A stretch of 64,000 bases of DNA. Origin: Pelotalea chapellei. GTDB taxonomy: Bacteria > Desulfobacterota > Desulfuromonadia > Geobacterales > Pseudopelobacteraceae. How positions within the stretch are numbered: position 1 is the stretch's first letter; each line of letters begins with the position of its first letter. Position numbers and translations under genes: made by a program. A model generated the notes under the pieces. It was not told the DNA's origin and did not search any database. It was given only the letters and a program-made list of their open reading frames with translations. This document shows, piece by piece, positions 25,524 to 34,381 of the stretch. The stretch spans positions 1 through 64,000 of the forward strand of contig NZ_JAHDYS010000010.1 of NCBI RefSeq assembly GCF_018531195.1, written 5' to 3'.

Positions 25524-25871
25524 ATGGCGGCAGCGGAAACCATGGAAGATAAGAATATCCAACCAGATCAGCAAGAAGATCCAGCTCTTTACAAGGCACG
25601 TTTTGCTCAATTGCTTAAACGGCGCAAAATGTTCTTTGGAAGTCTTATCATCTATATTCCGATAATGTGGGTCATGCAGCAGCTCGCACCTAAAAGCATG
25701 CTCACTGCCTTTGGAATCTGGGTGGTGATTATGGTTGCGGTTATGCTGTATTCTGCCTTGGCGGTTTGCCCCCGGTGCGGCAACTATTTCCACATGAACG
25801 GCATGACCCTTCTGTATTTCCGAAAATGTCTGCACTGCCAACTGCATGTAAAAGATAACAAGCAGTCGTGA
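25524..25871 (+). CDS. Membrane protein with C-terminal zinc ribbon
   Basis: 115 aa (or 109 from the ATG at 25542; neither start has a clear ribosome site). Charged N-terminus, two membrane helices at about residues 35-55 and 60-80, then VCPRCGNYF and KCLHCQLHV, a four-Cys zinc ribbon at the cytoplasmic end. Same architecture as the longer integron-cassette protein at 59402-59974. Function unknown. Confidence 0.6.
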   Translation: MAAAETMEDKNIQPDQQEDPALYKARFAQLLKRRKMFFGSLIIYIPIMWVMQQLAPKSMLTAFGIWVVIMVAVMLYSALAVCPRCGNYFHMNGMTLLYFRKCLHCQLHVKDNKQS

Positions 25872-25901
25872 GCTTTTCAGGGATATGCAACACCTTTTTT
25901 G

Positions 25902-25930
25902 TTGACACGGTCAGGAGAATCGTTTATTTA
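25902..25930 (+). promoter_or_regulatory. Candidate sigma-70 promoter for tRNA
   Basis: Perfect TTGACA at 25902-25907, 17-bp spacer, then TATTTA at 25925-25930. About 47 bp upstream of the tRNA 5' end. Confidence 0.5.
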
Positions 25931-25976
25931 ATCAAGTCTCTTTTTTTGGCTCTCTCTCCCCCAGTTTTTCAAGTTT

Positions 25977-26053
25977 GGCAGTGTAGCTCAGTTGGCTAGA
26001 GCAAGCGACTCATATTCGCTAGGTCCGGGGTTCGAATCCCTGCACTGCCACCA
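25977..26053 (+). tRNA. tRNA with CAT anticodon (Met or Ile2)
   Basis: 77 nt including an encoded CCA. Acceptor GGCAGTG / CACTGCC, D stem GCTC/GAGC, anticodon stem AGCGA/TCGCT around loop CTCATAT, T arm CGGGG-TTCGAAT-CCCTG. G1-C72 pairing excludes the initiator. Elongator Met and Ile2 (C34 changed to lysidine by TilS) both carry this anticodon; the GCGACTCAT/TCGC stem recalls the Ile2 type, but the identity is not settled here. Confidence 0.93.
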
Positions 26054-26080
26054 TTTATAAGTCCGGCATACCGGAAAGCA

Positions 26081-26108
26081 AGCCCTGAGAAATCAGGGCT
26101 TTTTTTTT
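26081..26108 (+). terminator. Rho-independent terminator after tRNA
   Basis: Arms AGCCCTGA / TCAGGGCT with GAAA loop, followed by eight T residues, 28 bp past the tRNA. Confidence 0.9.
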
Positions 26109-26204
26109 AGCAATTACACATGTTCCTGCAGAGTCACGCTTGCATTTCAATGCCTTAGACCCTATACTTCCCCGCCTGTTACCTTTTATTGCAAGGAGAA
26201 GCAT

Positions 26205-26585
26205 GTGATTAAAATCGATTTTGACAAGATGGGCGGCCTTATTCCGGCCGTGATTCAGGACTATGAGACCGGCGACGTATTGATGGTTGCGTTCATGGAT
26301 GAAAAAACCCTTAACCTCACCCTAAAAGATGGCAAGACCTGGTTCTTCAGCCGCACCCGCAACAAGTACTGGATGAAGGGTGAGGAATCCGGCAACACTC
26401 AGGATGTGATGGAGGTGTTGACTGATTGTGACGCCGACACGGTGGTGATCAAGGTGAAACAGAACGGCCCTGCCGCATGCCATACCGGAAACCGCAGCTG
26501 CTTTTATGTGAAGTGGGAGAATGGTCAATGGGTTGAGCATTCAAATCCGTTGTTTAATCCGGATGACGTCTATAAGAAGAAATAA
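26205..26585 (+). CDS. hisI: Phosphoribosyl-AMP cyclohydrolase
   Basis: 126 aa, monofunctional (no HisE fusion). Starts with GTG at 26205: the overlapping ATG at 26203 would stop at once, and AAGGAG sits eight bases upstream. Metal and active-site pattern: TDCDADTVVIKVKQ, then GPAACHTGNRSCFY, with the three conserved Cys residues that bind zinc. Catalyses ring opening of phosphoribosyl-AMP, the third step of histidine synthesis. Followed by hisG after 44 bp, so the two form a small his operon. Confidence 0.95.
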   Translation: MIKIDFDKMGGLIPAVIQDYETGDVLMVAFMDEKTLNLTLKDGKTWFFSRTRNKYWMKGEESGNTQDVMEVLTDCDADTVVIKVKQNGPAACHTGNRSCFYVKWENGQWVEHSNPLFNPDDVYKKK

Positions 26586-26629
26586 ATAGATCACCCTACC
26601 TCTGGTAATTCAAATGAAGGAGCCGTGCA

Positions 26630-27505
26630 ATGTCTCACATTCTTAATTTCGGTATCCCCAAGGGAAGTCTTGAAAACGCTACTGTAGATCTTTTCAAAAA
26701 AGCCGGTTGGCAGATCTCCATTTCTTCACGCAGTTACTTCCCAGGTGTGGATGACGCCGAGATGAACTGCAAGCTGATTCGACCCCAGGAAATGGGCAGG
26801 TATGTGGAACGCGCCACCATCGATGCCGGGATTGCCGGCCGTGATTGGGTGCGCGAGAACGAGGCTGACGTTGTCGAAGTATGTGAGATGGTATATTCCA
26901 AAGTTTCCCGCCGACCCGCCCGCTGGGTGCTGGTTGTCAATGGCGATTCCGCAGTCAAGGGGCCTGAAGATCTTCGCGGCGCCACCATTTCAACCGAACT
27001 GGTTGGCTTTACCAAGCGCTATTTTGCTGAACGCAATATTCCGGTGAACGTCGAATTTTCCTGGGGGGCCACAGAGGCCAAGGTTGTTGACGGATTATGC
27101 GATGCCATTGTTGAGGTGACGGAAACCGGATCAACCATCAAGGCAAATGGCCTGCGTATCGTTTGTGAACTTATGGAATCAGTGCCGGTGCTGCTGGCCA
27201 ACAGGGCTTCCTGGGCTGATCCCTGGAAGCGTGAAAAGATAGAGCAAATTGCGACTCTTCTCAAATCTTCACTTGCAGCCGAGGGAATGGTTGGTCTGAA
27301 AATGAACGCTCCGGCCGACAAGGTTGAACTAATTACCCGCATGCTGCCCAGCCTGAAGACTCCCACTGTGTCGCATCTCTATAATTCTGACTGGCTTTCC
27401 ATTGAAAGTATCCTGTCAGAAAAGGAAGTGCGCCAGATTGTGCCGGAGCTGATCAAGCTTGGGGCACAGGGCATCATCGAATACCCCCTGAACAAGATCA
27501 TCTAA
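26630..27505 (+). CDS. hisG: ATP phosphoribosyltransferase, long form
   Basis: 291 aa, the length of the long HisG form with its own C-terminal regulatory ACT-like domain, so no HisZ is needed. N-terminal [16 protein letters not shown], phosphoribosyl-binding [16 protein letters not shown] (about residues 162-177), and a C-terminal regulatory region with a TPTVSHLY segment. First committed step of histidine synthesis, feedback-inhibited by histidine in characterised members. GAAGGAG site before the ATG. Confidence 0.95.
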   Translation: MSHILNFGIPKGSLENATVDLFKKAGWQISISSRSYFPGVDDAEMNCKLIRPQEMGRYVERATIDAGIAGRDWVRENEADVVEVCEMVYSKVSRRPARWVLVVNGDSAVKGPEDLRGATISTELVGFTKRYFAERNIPVNVEFSWGATEAKVVDGLCDAIVEVTETGSTIKANGLRIVCELMESVPVLLANRASWADPWKREKIEQIATLLKSSLAAEGMVGLKMNAPADKVELITRMLPSLKTPTVSHLYNSDWLSIESILSEKEVRQIVPELIKLGAQGIIEYPLNKII

Positions 27506-27598
27506 CCCTGAATTCCATTTCACTACAAAGATGCTTCCTTTTGTGTCTTTGTAGTGAAGCAGCTTCCAGGTTTTAATCTATAAACACACGGAGATCCC

Positions 27599-27802
27599 AT
27601 GGCCTGTACACGTACCGGAGATGATTGCAAATGTACCTACACTCCAGCCTGTTCCCGCAAAGGTAACTGCTGTCAGTGTGTTTCCTTTCACCGTGGACGC
27701 GGCGAAGCTACCGGCTGCATGTTTACCCCGGCCGGCGAGCGGACCTATGACCGATCACTCAGAAATTTGATGAAAGATCATGGATTAGCACCGCAGGAAT
27801 GA
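27599..27802 (+). CDS. DUF6485 Cys-rich small protein
   Basis: 67 aa with eight Cys in the first 40 residues: CTRTGDDCKCTYTPACSRKG, then NCCQCVSFHRGRGEATGC. The C-terminal half has AGERTYDRSLRNLM. Matches DUF6485, a small presumed metal-binding domain. A GGAG site stands before the ATG. Function unknown; zinc or Fe-S binding is inferred from Cys spacing. Confidence 0.8.
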   Translation: MACTRTGDDCKCTYTPACSRKGNCCQCVSFHRGRGEATGCMFTPAGERTYDRSLRNLMKDHGLAPQE

Positions 27803-27861
27803 TCTGATCATGATCTTTCCTGCCCCCTCACGTCGTTTACAGATTTCCCCCCACGGTAACC

Positions 27862-28749
27862 ATGCTCACTTTCACTGTTACTCCTATTGACCATACGCGC
27901 CGCATGGAAAGTTTCCTGCGTACGCTCATGCCAAAGGCATCGGCCGGTTATGCCCGCAAGCTGATCAAAAGCGGCGCCGCAAAACTCAATGGACATGCGG
28001 CCGTCCCGGATAGATTTCTGCTCGTTAATGACAGCATCACGCTCAAAGAGAGTGCTGCAACCTGCGAGTCGATTGCAGAAAAGCGTCCTGTTCTTGATAT
28101 CCTATACGAGGATGACCAAATCATTGTTGCCAACAAGCCTCCCGGACTGCCGATGCATCAGACTGCGGAAAGGGAGGCAAATCTTGTGGACCTGGGCTTC
28201 AGTTATATGTCCGATCGCGGCACCCCCTGCAAGTTGTATCCGGTCAACCGACTTGACCGGGGTACCTCCGGTGCAGTTATCCTTGCCAAGAGTTCGAGCA
28301 ATGCCGGCATTTATGGTCGTCATGTCAAGGAAACGGGTCTGGACAAGCTTTATCTCGCGCTGGTGATGGGGGTTCCGGATAATGATGGCGGTACCATCAA
28401 CGTTCCGCTGGATGACAAGGAATCTGAAACACATTATCGGATTTTGCTGGAGGGCGAAGGCTGCTCGCTGCTGGAGGTGACCCCCATCAGTGGCCGCATG
28501 CATCAGATCAGGCGTCACCTGGAGCTAATCGGTCATCCGGTGATGGGTGACAAACGTTACAATGGCGGAGAAGTCCCTGGCTACAGCGGGTTCGCGCTGC
28601 ACTCTTTCCGCACCGTATTGCCTCGTCCTGAAACGGGTCCGCTGATCGTCTGCGCTCCACTGCCACAAGAGCTGATCGATCTTTGCACGGCACGGGGTAT
28701 CGCAGTTGATGTGCTTCTAAAAAGCGTTGTTCAACTGGCAGGCGAATAA
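27862..28749 (+). CDS. RluA-family pseudouridine synthase
   Basis: 295 aa. N-terminal S4-like RNA-binding domain about residues 12-60 (AGYARKLIKSGAAKLNG). Catalytic domain with the RluA signature NRLDRGTSGAVILAK (catalytic Asp in RLD). C-terminal SGRMHQIRRHLELIGHPVMG. Converts uridine to pseudouridine in rRNA or tRNA; which position cannot be told (RluA, RluC and RluD share these motifs). Only a weak ribosome site is seen. Ends 22 bp before the SDR gene's start. Confidence 0.88.
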   Translation: MLTFTVTPIDHTRRMESFLRTLMPKASAGYARKLIKSGAAKLNGHAAVPDRFLLVNDSITLKESAATCESIAEKRPVLDILYEDDQIIVANKPPGLPMHQTAEREANLVDLGFSYMSDRGTPCKLYPVNRLDRGTSGAVILAKSSSNAGIYGRHVKETGLDKLYLALVMGVPDNDGGTINVPLDDKESETHYRILLEGEGCSLLEVTPISGRMHQIRRHLELIGHPVMGDKRYNGGEVPGYSGFALHSFRTVLPRPETGPLIVCAPLPQELIDLCTARGIAVDVLLKSVVQLAGE

Positions 28750-28771
28750 ATTACTACAGGAGGGACCATTT

Positions 28772-29527
28772 ATGAATGGCAAGACCATCTTTATTACCGG
28801 TGCATCAGCCGGATTTGGCGCAGCCAGCGCCCGCCTGTTCGCAGGAAGAGGGGATCGACTGGTTTTGACAGCTCGGCGCGTTGAGCCGCTTTTGGCACTG
28901 CAGAAGGAATTTCCAGACAACGCCGTTCATATCCTCCCCCTGGATGTGCGCGAACCTGAAGCGGTGCGGAGGGGAGTAGAAACACTGCCTGTGGATTTCC
29001 GTGATATCGATGTACTTGTCAATAATGCCGGCCTGGCACTGGGGCTGGAACCTGCTCAGGACGCCCGCCTGGAAGATTGGGAGGCCATGGTCGATACCAA
29101 CATCAAGGGGGTGATGTACTGTACCCGCTTCATTCTGCCCGGCATGGTTGCTCGCAACAGCGGGCATATCGTCAACATCAGCTCCACCGCGGGAGCCTGG
29201 CCTTATCCGGGAGGCAATGTCTACGGCGGCACCAAGGCGTTCGTAACCCAGTTTTCACGCAATCTGCGCTGTGACCTGCTTGGCACGCGAGTCAGGGTGA
29301 CCTGCATTCAGCCAGGTATGGCCGAGACGGAGTTTTCCACTGTGCGCTTCAAGGGGGATGAAGAAAAGGCTGCCCAGGTATATGCCGGTACCGAGCCTTT
29401 AACAGCAGAGGATATTGCTGAAACCATTGCCTGGGTGGTGGACCGTCCGGGGCATGTCAATGTCAACACCCTTGAGCTCATGTCCATTGATCAGGCCTGG
29501 GGTCCGTTTGCGATAAACAGAAGCTAG
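28772..29527 (+). CDS. SDR oxidoreductase (YdfG-like)
   Basis: 251 aa from the ATG at 28772 with AGGAGG; an earlier in-frame start overlaps the pseudouridine synthase gene without a ribosome site. Classical SDR: TGASAGFGAASARLFA cofactor motif, NNAGLALG, catalytic Ser in NISSTAG, YxxxK as YGGTK. Later QPGMAETEFS and LTAEDIAETI fit YdfG-type NADP 3-hydroxy-acid (L-allo-threonine/serine) dehydrogenases. Substrate uncertain. Confidence 0.85.
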   Translation: MNGKTIFITGASAGFGAASARLFAGRGDRLVLTARRVEPLLALQKEFPDNAVHILPLDVREPEAVRRGVETLPVDFRDIDVLVNNAGLALGLEPAQDARLEDWEAMVDTNIKGVMYCTRFILPGMVARNSGHIVNISSTAGAWPYPGGNVYGGTKAFVTQFSRNLRCDLLGTRVRVTCIQPGMAETEFSTVRFKGDEEKAAQVYAGTEPLTAEDIAETIAWVVDRPGHVNVNTLELMSIDQAWGPFAINRS

Positions 29528-29554
29528 GGGATCAGGGGCTTGGGACGGGAAGTC

Positions 29555-30571
29555 TTAAACGTCCGCTGTGTCGGGCACCAGCACGGCGGCGCCTGTGATC
29601 CAGCCTGACCGCAAAGCATCCAGTGCCTCGTTGGCCTGATCAAGAGGAAAGACCTGTACTTCGGTGCGGATCGGTATGCGTGGGGCCAGTTCCAGAAATT
29701 CTTCGCCGTCGCGGCGCGTCAGGTTCGTTACGGAAATAATGCTGCGCTCCCCCCATAGTAGTTCATAAGGAAATGAAGGAATATTACTCATATAGATGCC
29801 GCCGCAGACTACCACGCCCCCCTTGCCGACAGCCTGGAGTGCCAGTGGCACCAGCTCTCCGGCAGGTGCAAAGATGATGGCCGCATCCAGCTCAACCGGA
29901 GGCGGTTCGAGTGCACTGCCTGCCCAGCAGGCACCCATGGACCGGGCAAACTCCTGACCTGTAGTATCTTCCTCACGAGTATAGGCGTAGACCTCGCGCT
30001 CCTGCCATACAGCCACCTGGGTCACGATATGTGCCGCTGCCCCGAATCCGTAAATTCCCAGTCTTTTTCCCTTGCCAGCCATGCGTAGAGAGCGATAGCC
30101 AATCAGCCCGGCACATAAAAGTGGAGCCGCCTGGGTGGGAAGATAATCTTCCGGGATACTAAAGCAGAAACGGGCATCGGCGGTGCAATATTCGGCAAAA
30201 CCACCGTTGCGTTGATACCCTGTAAAAATGGCCCGATTGCACAGATTCTCCCGATCTGACACACAATATTCGCATTCCCCGCAGGTGCCTCCCAGCCACG
30301 GAACCCCCACCAGATCGCCATCTTGAAACCCGATCACCCCTTGCCCGCATTCCTGCACCAGCCCGATAATCTGATGTCCAGGCACCAACGGAAGTTTTGG
30401 AGCAGTCAGCTCTCCATCCACCACATGCAGATCGGTCCGACAGATGCCGCAGGCTTGCACCTTCAATAACAGCTCGCCCGATCCAGGTATGGGGATTGCA
30501 ATCCTTTCCAGTTTGAGCCGTTCGCCTGCCCGCTCCATTACCATGGCATGCATCTGGGTATTGTGAGTCAT
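29555..30571 (-). CDS. Zinc-dependent alcohol dehydrogenase family protein
   Basis: 338 aa from the ATG at 30571 (AAAGG site); 22 codons upstream are also open but without a ribosome site. MDR fold: catalytic-zinc Cys in CGICRTDLHV, GHQIIG, structural-zinc four-Cys loop GGTCGECEYCVSDRENLC, Rossmann LGIYGFGAAAH. The AdhA/Zn-ADH pattern suggests NAD(P)-linked alcohol or aldehyde conversion. Convergent with the SDR gene. Confidence 0.85.
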   Translation of the reverse strand: MTHNTQMHAMVMERAGERLKLERIAIPIPGSGELLLKVQACGICRTDLHVVDGELTAPKLPLVPGHQIIGLVQECGQGVIGFQDGDLVGVPWLGGTCGECEYCVSDRENLCNRAIFTGYQRNGGFAEYCTADARFCFSIPEDYLPTQAAPLLCAGLIGYRSLRMAGKGKRLGIYGFGAAAHIVTQVAVWQEREVYAYTREEDTTGQEFARSMGACWAGSALEPPPVELDAAIIFAPAGELVPLALQAVGKGGVVVCGGIYMSNIPSFPYELLWGERSIISVTNLTRRDGEEFLELAPRIPIRTEVQVFPLDQANEALDALRSGWITGAAVLVPDTADV

Positions 30572-30656
30572 AATCAATGCCTTTCTTTTACATGGTGACT
30601 TGATACATAAACATACCCCTCTGTGGTGCAATTTCAATTTACATTTTAATAAAAAC

Positions 30657-30684
30657 TTGTATTTATTCTAATATTATCTAGTAT
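30657..30684 (+). promoter_or_regulatory. Possible promoter of glgC
   Basis: TTGTAT, 16-bp spacer, TAGTAT in a very AT-rich stretch, 40 bp before the ATG of glgC. Match is partial. Confidence 0.35.
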
Positions 30685-30724
30685 TTAATACTCAATTATA
30701 ATTCATTCCAGGAGGGGAACGCGA

Positions 30725-31957
30725 ATGTTCATGACGAGCAACAGTACGCGAAACACCATAGCCATGGTACTGGCAGGAGGCAAGGGAGAGCGTCTCAGCC
30801 CGTTGACCATTACCAGACCAAAACCGGGAGTAGCTTTTGGCGGCAAGTACAAGATCATAGACTTTGTTCTTAGCAACCTCTTCAACTCCGGAATCAAGCA
30901 GGTCTACATACTCACCCAGTACCGTGCCTATTCGCTAATGAAGCATATTCGTGAATCCTGGGCAAAGTGGACCGGTCTGGGAGAATTTTTTGTGGCCATT
31001 TCACCTGAAACGCGCAGTGAAAGTGAAGAATGGTTCAAGGGTACTGCAGATGCCATTTTTCAGTATCTGCGTTTCATTGAGTCTTCTGATGCCGAATACG
31101 TGGCTATTTTCGGTGGTGATCACATTTATAAGATGGACATCAGCCAGATGATCGAATACCACCGCATGAACAGGGCCGATATTACTATCGCCGCTCTTGA
31201 AGTACCTACAGAAGAGGCCAAGCGTTTCGGCGTGTTTTCCGTAGATGATGATTACCGGGTGACCAACTTTTCGGAGAAGCCTGATAAGCCGGTCAAAATT
31301 CCGGGTAGAGATACCTGTTTCGCCTCCATGGGAAATTACATATTTTCTGTGCGCAAGTTGATCGAGGTGCTCCAGGAGGGGAAAAAACATCACGCTGATC
31401 TGGATTTCGGAAAGCATGTCATACCGGCCATGTTGCAGAGCGGGGACAGAGTTTTTGCCTACAATTTCAATGACAATCTGATTCCCGGCATGAAGCCGGA
31501 GGAGCGGGGCTACTGGAAGGATGTGGGTACCATTGATTCCTATTATGAGGCTAACATGGATCTGATCCACGTAGATCCGCAGCTGAACCTGTATAATTAT
31601 AAATGGCCGATCCTGACGAACCAGGGTAATTTGCCCCCTGCCAAAACCGTCTTTGATGATGATGCTCGCCGCGGACAGAATGTAGATTCGTATGTCTGTG
31701 CCGGCTGCATCACAAGTGGCGGGACGGTTCGCAGATCAATCATCGGTCCGCGCGGCAAGGTGCACAGCTATAGCCTGGTTGAAGATTCCATTCTCTTTGA
31801 AAATGTCTCAGTGGGTCGGCATGCTAAAATCAAGCGTGCAATCATTGATAAGAATATCGTTATTCCTGATGGCACTATCATTGGGTATGACCACGATCAG
31901 GACCGGGCCAGGGGATATGATGTAACTGAGTCGGGTATCGTGGTGGTGACGAAGTAA
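30725..31957 (+). CDS. glgC: Glucose-1-phosphate adenylyltransferase
   Basis: 410 aa, the usual length. Nucleotidyltransferase signature MVLAGGKGERLSPLT at about residues 14-28, FGGDHIYKMD and a YWKDVGTIDSYYEANM segment (substrate site), then a left-handed beta-helix C-terminal domain. Makes ADP-glucose for glycogen synthesis, allosterically regulated. Strong AGGAGGGG ribosome site. Terminator at 31992-32033. Stands alone; no other glg gene in the window. Confidence 0.95.
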   Translation: MFMTSNSTRNTIAMVLAGGKGERLSPLTITRPKPGVAFGGKYKIIDFVLSNLFNSGIKQVYILTQYRAYSLMKHIRESWAKWTGLGEFFVAISPETRSESEEWFKGTADAIFQYLRFIESSDAEYVAIFGGDHIYKMDISQMIEYHRMNRADITIAALEVPTEEAKRFGVFSVDDDYRVTNFSEKPDKPVKIPGRDTCFASMGNYIFSVRKLIEVLQEGKKHHADLDFGKHVIPAMLQSGDRVFAYNFNDNLIPGMKPEERGYWKDVGTIDSYYEANMDLIHVDPQLNLYNYKWPILTNQGNLPPAKTVFDDDARRGQNVDSYVCAGCITSGGTVRRSIIGPRGKVHSYSLVEDSILFENVSVGRHAKIKRAIIDKNIVIPDGTIIGYDHDQDRARGYDVTESGIVVVTK

Positions 31958-31991
31958 GTTGATTGGAATAAGTAACGTGAGAAGCATCAAA

Positions 31992-32033
31992 GGCAATGGC
32001 ACGTGGAAATACCCACATGTCATTGTCTTTTTT
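31992..32033 (+). terminator. Terminator of glgC
   Basis: Imperfect 15-bp stem GGCAATGGCACGTGG / CCACATGTCATTGTC followed by six T residues, 35 bp past glgC. Confidence 0.8.
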
Positions 32034-32050
32034 AGTTCACAAAGAATGTT

Positions 32051-34309
32051 TCAGGATATGGGCGCAACCAGGTCAGTCAGCACCTGGGCCACACTGGCTA
32101 CGTCATAAGGTTTTCTGAGGGTGGCGCTGAAGCCGAAGCGGGCATATTCTGCCATGACCGGGTTATTCGAATAGCCGCTGGAAACCACCAGACATGCCTG
32201 GGGATCTATCTCCAGGATCTGTTGTGCTGCCTCCTTGCCTCCCATGCCCCCTGGTATGGTCAAATCCATTATTGTGGCTGAGAACGGAGTCCCCTTGTTC
32301 CAGGCTGACCGGTACAATTCAACGGCATCCTCGCCGTTGGCACAGGTCTGCACCTGATACCCCAGTTCTCTCAGCAGTTCTGCCGCCAAATCCCTGATTA
32401 TTTCCTCATCATCCATTACCAGGATAGACCCGCTTCCTCGTCCTGACGCTTTAAGTTGAGGTTCTGGTGGTGATTCCGTCGCCGCCCAATGGGTTGCAGG
32501 CAGGAGTATTCTGAATGTAGTACCTGTGCCGGGAGTAGAATGCATGCTTACGTGGCCGTCATGTTTTGTAACAATTGAATAGACCGAGGCCAATCCGAGT
32601 CCGTTGCCTCCGATCTTTGTTGTGAAATAAGGATCAAAGATGTTTTTCTGGATTTCTTCGGGTATTCCACAACCGGTGTCAGCAAAGGTGAAATCCACAT
32701 AGGCACCGGGAGCAAGTCCCATGGTATTGCCACTGCTAAGAACCAGGTTCCTTGCTTTTATGGTGATGGTGCCTCCATTCGGCATGGCCTGAACAGCATT
32801 GATGAGAATGTTGTTGAAAGCCTGACTGATCTGGCCATCGTCAGCTTCCAAAGCCTGAAGATCGTCGGAGATGTCCATGATGCTCAAAACATTGGAGCCG
32901 CTCAGCACCAGCGCAGCGGACGCATCCAACAACTGCCGGGGTGATACCGGTTTTTTAATTGGCTGGCTGCCTTTGGAGAAAATAAGGAGTTGATGAGCCA
33001 GTTCCGTTGCCCTCCGGGATGCTTTCTCAGCTTCTAATAGTATTTTCCAGGATTTATGCGATGAATCTAAAAACATTCGGGCAAAGGAGATGTTGCCCAG
33101 GATGCCGGTGAGGATATTGTTGAAGTCATGTGCAATTCCACCGGCCAGGACGCCAAGAGACTCCAGTTTCTGCATCTTGAGACTCTCATTCTGCAGGTGC
33201 TTTCGTTCGCTGATGTCACGAACTATTGCCCACATACCTGCCGGTTCACCTCTTTCATCCCTGTAAAGTGTCGCCCGGAGTTCGACCGGCAGAATGCTGC
33301 CATCACTGCAGCGGTATTCCTTTTCGTACACCTCCGAATATCCCCGGGTTAGAATCTGTTCCCGGACGATGTCCTCTTCAAGATCATGCCATTTCTCGGG
33401 GGTCAGTTTCTGATAGGTCAGTCCGCACATCTCTTCCGGTGAATATCCCAGAAGGTTTCTGAAAGTTTCGTTCCACTCCCTCAAAGATCCTTGCATATCT
33501 GAGGAAACATAGCCATCCATCATGCTTTCATGAAGGTTGCGGTATTTGGATTCCGTACGATGCAGTTCTGCTTCAGTTCTGACGCGCTCTGTTATGTCCA
33601 TGACGATGCCATACCAGACCACACTGCCATCTTCCAGTTTTTGAGGTAGGGCGGTACCAAAGAGCCATTTCAAGCCCTGGCGTGGCAACAGCACCCGATA
33701 ATCACATTTCCATGGCGTCAGTTTATTGGCTGATTCCATAATCGTCGCCATGATCCGTTCCCTGTCATCGGGATGAAATCTCCTGAAAACTGCGGTGGCA
33801 TCGGCTTTAATCTCTGCTGGTGAGAGTTCGTAAATTTCATGTGACTTGCCGCTGGCATAGGGTGTCTGGAAACTGCCATCAGGTGAAAGACATGACTGGA
33901 ACAGGATGCCTGGCACCTGCTGCGACAACATGTTCAGCAGGGTATGGCTTTGTTGCAGGGCATCTGCCGTTTCTCTTCGTTCGGCTATTTCCCTGTTCAG
34001 CCGGTTGTTGAGTCTTTTGAACGCGAGCACAGTACCTGTCAGGGTGATGGTAATCAGGCTGAGCAGTAAGATGGCACCCAGCAACACTCCGTGGTCATTT
34101 TCAGGTTTTGGGTGATAGATGATGCCGGTGGGATCATAGAAGCCCTTTTCCAGTGCAGCGTAGTATCCGGCAAACTGGAAATCATGCAGCCATTTAAGCT
34201 GTACCGTAGCCTTTTCCATGGCATGAGCCGGCTGAAAACTGGCCAATGACAGCAGGAAAAACAGACCGGCTAAAGTCAGGCGGCAGAGTGAAGAAATGAA
34301 AACAGGCAT
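32051..34309 (-). CDS. Hybrid histidine kinase with vestigial NMT1 sensor
   Basis: 752 aa. Signal peptide about 1-30, then KATVQLKWLHDFQFAGYY (residues about 33-50), the opening of an NMT1/THI5-like periplasmic binding domain. That domain stops after AALEKGFY and jumps to a short GIIYHPKPEND before the membrane helix at about 75-95; the ~250-residue body is missing. Then PAS (about 123-236), PAS (about 250-370), HisKA with GGIAHDFNNILTGILG (about 395), HATPase (about 493-613) and a C-terminal receiver (about 626-750, Asp in IMDLTIPG). AGGAG site before the ATG. Sensing through the periplasm is probably lost; PAS input remains. Confidence 0.9.
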   Translation of the reverse strand: MPVFISSLCRLTLAGLFFLLSLASFQPAHAMEKATVQLKWLHDFQFAGYYAALEKGFYDPTGIIYHPKPENDHGVLLGAILLLSLITITLTGTVLAFKRLNNRLNREIAERRETADALQQSHTLLNMLSQQVPGILFQSCLSPDGSFQTPYASGKSHEIYELSPAEIKADATAVFRRFHPDDRERIMATIMESANKLTPWKCDYRVLLPRQGLKWLFGTALPQKLEDGSVVWYGIVMDITERVRTEAELHRTESKYRNLHESMMDGYVSSDMQGSLREWNETFRNLLGYSPEEMCGLTYQKLTPEKWHDLEEDIVREQILTRGYSEVYEKEYRCSDGSILPVELRATLYRDERGEPAGMWAIVRDISERKHLQNESLKMQKLESLGVLAGGIAHDFNNILTGILGNISFARMFLDSSHKSWKILLEAEKASRRATELAHQLLIFSKGSQPIKKPVSPRQLLDASAALVLSGSNVLSIMDISDDLQALEADDGQISQAFNNILINAVQAMPNGGTITIKARNLVLSSGNTMGLAPGAYVDFTFADTGCGIPEEIQKNIFDPYFTTKIGGNGLGLASVYSIVTKHDGHVSMHSTPGTGTTFRILLPATHWAATESPPEPQLKASGRGSGSILVMDDEEIIRDLAAELLRELGYQVQTCANGEDAVELYRSAWNKGTPFSATIMDLTIPGGMGGKEAAQQILEIDPQACLVVSSGYSNNPVMAEYARFGFSATLRKPYDVASVAQVLTDLVAPIS

Positions 34310-34381
34310 GGGAACATTCTCCTGTTAAAAGTTGAAGTTCGTTCGTTTACTGTCTTTGTGTGCAAGCATCTGCAGTTAACC

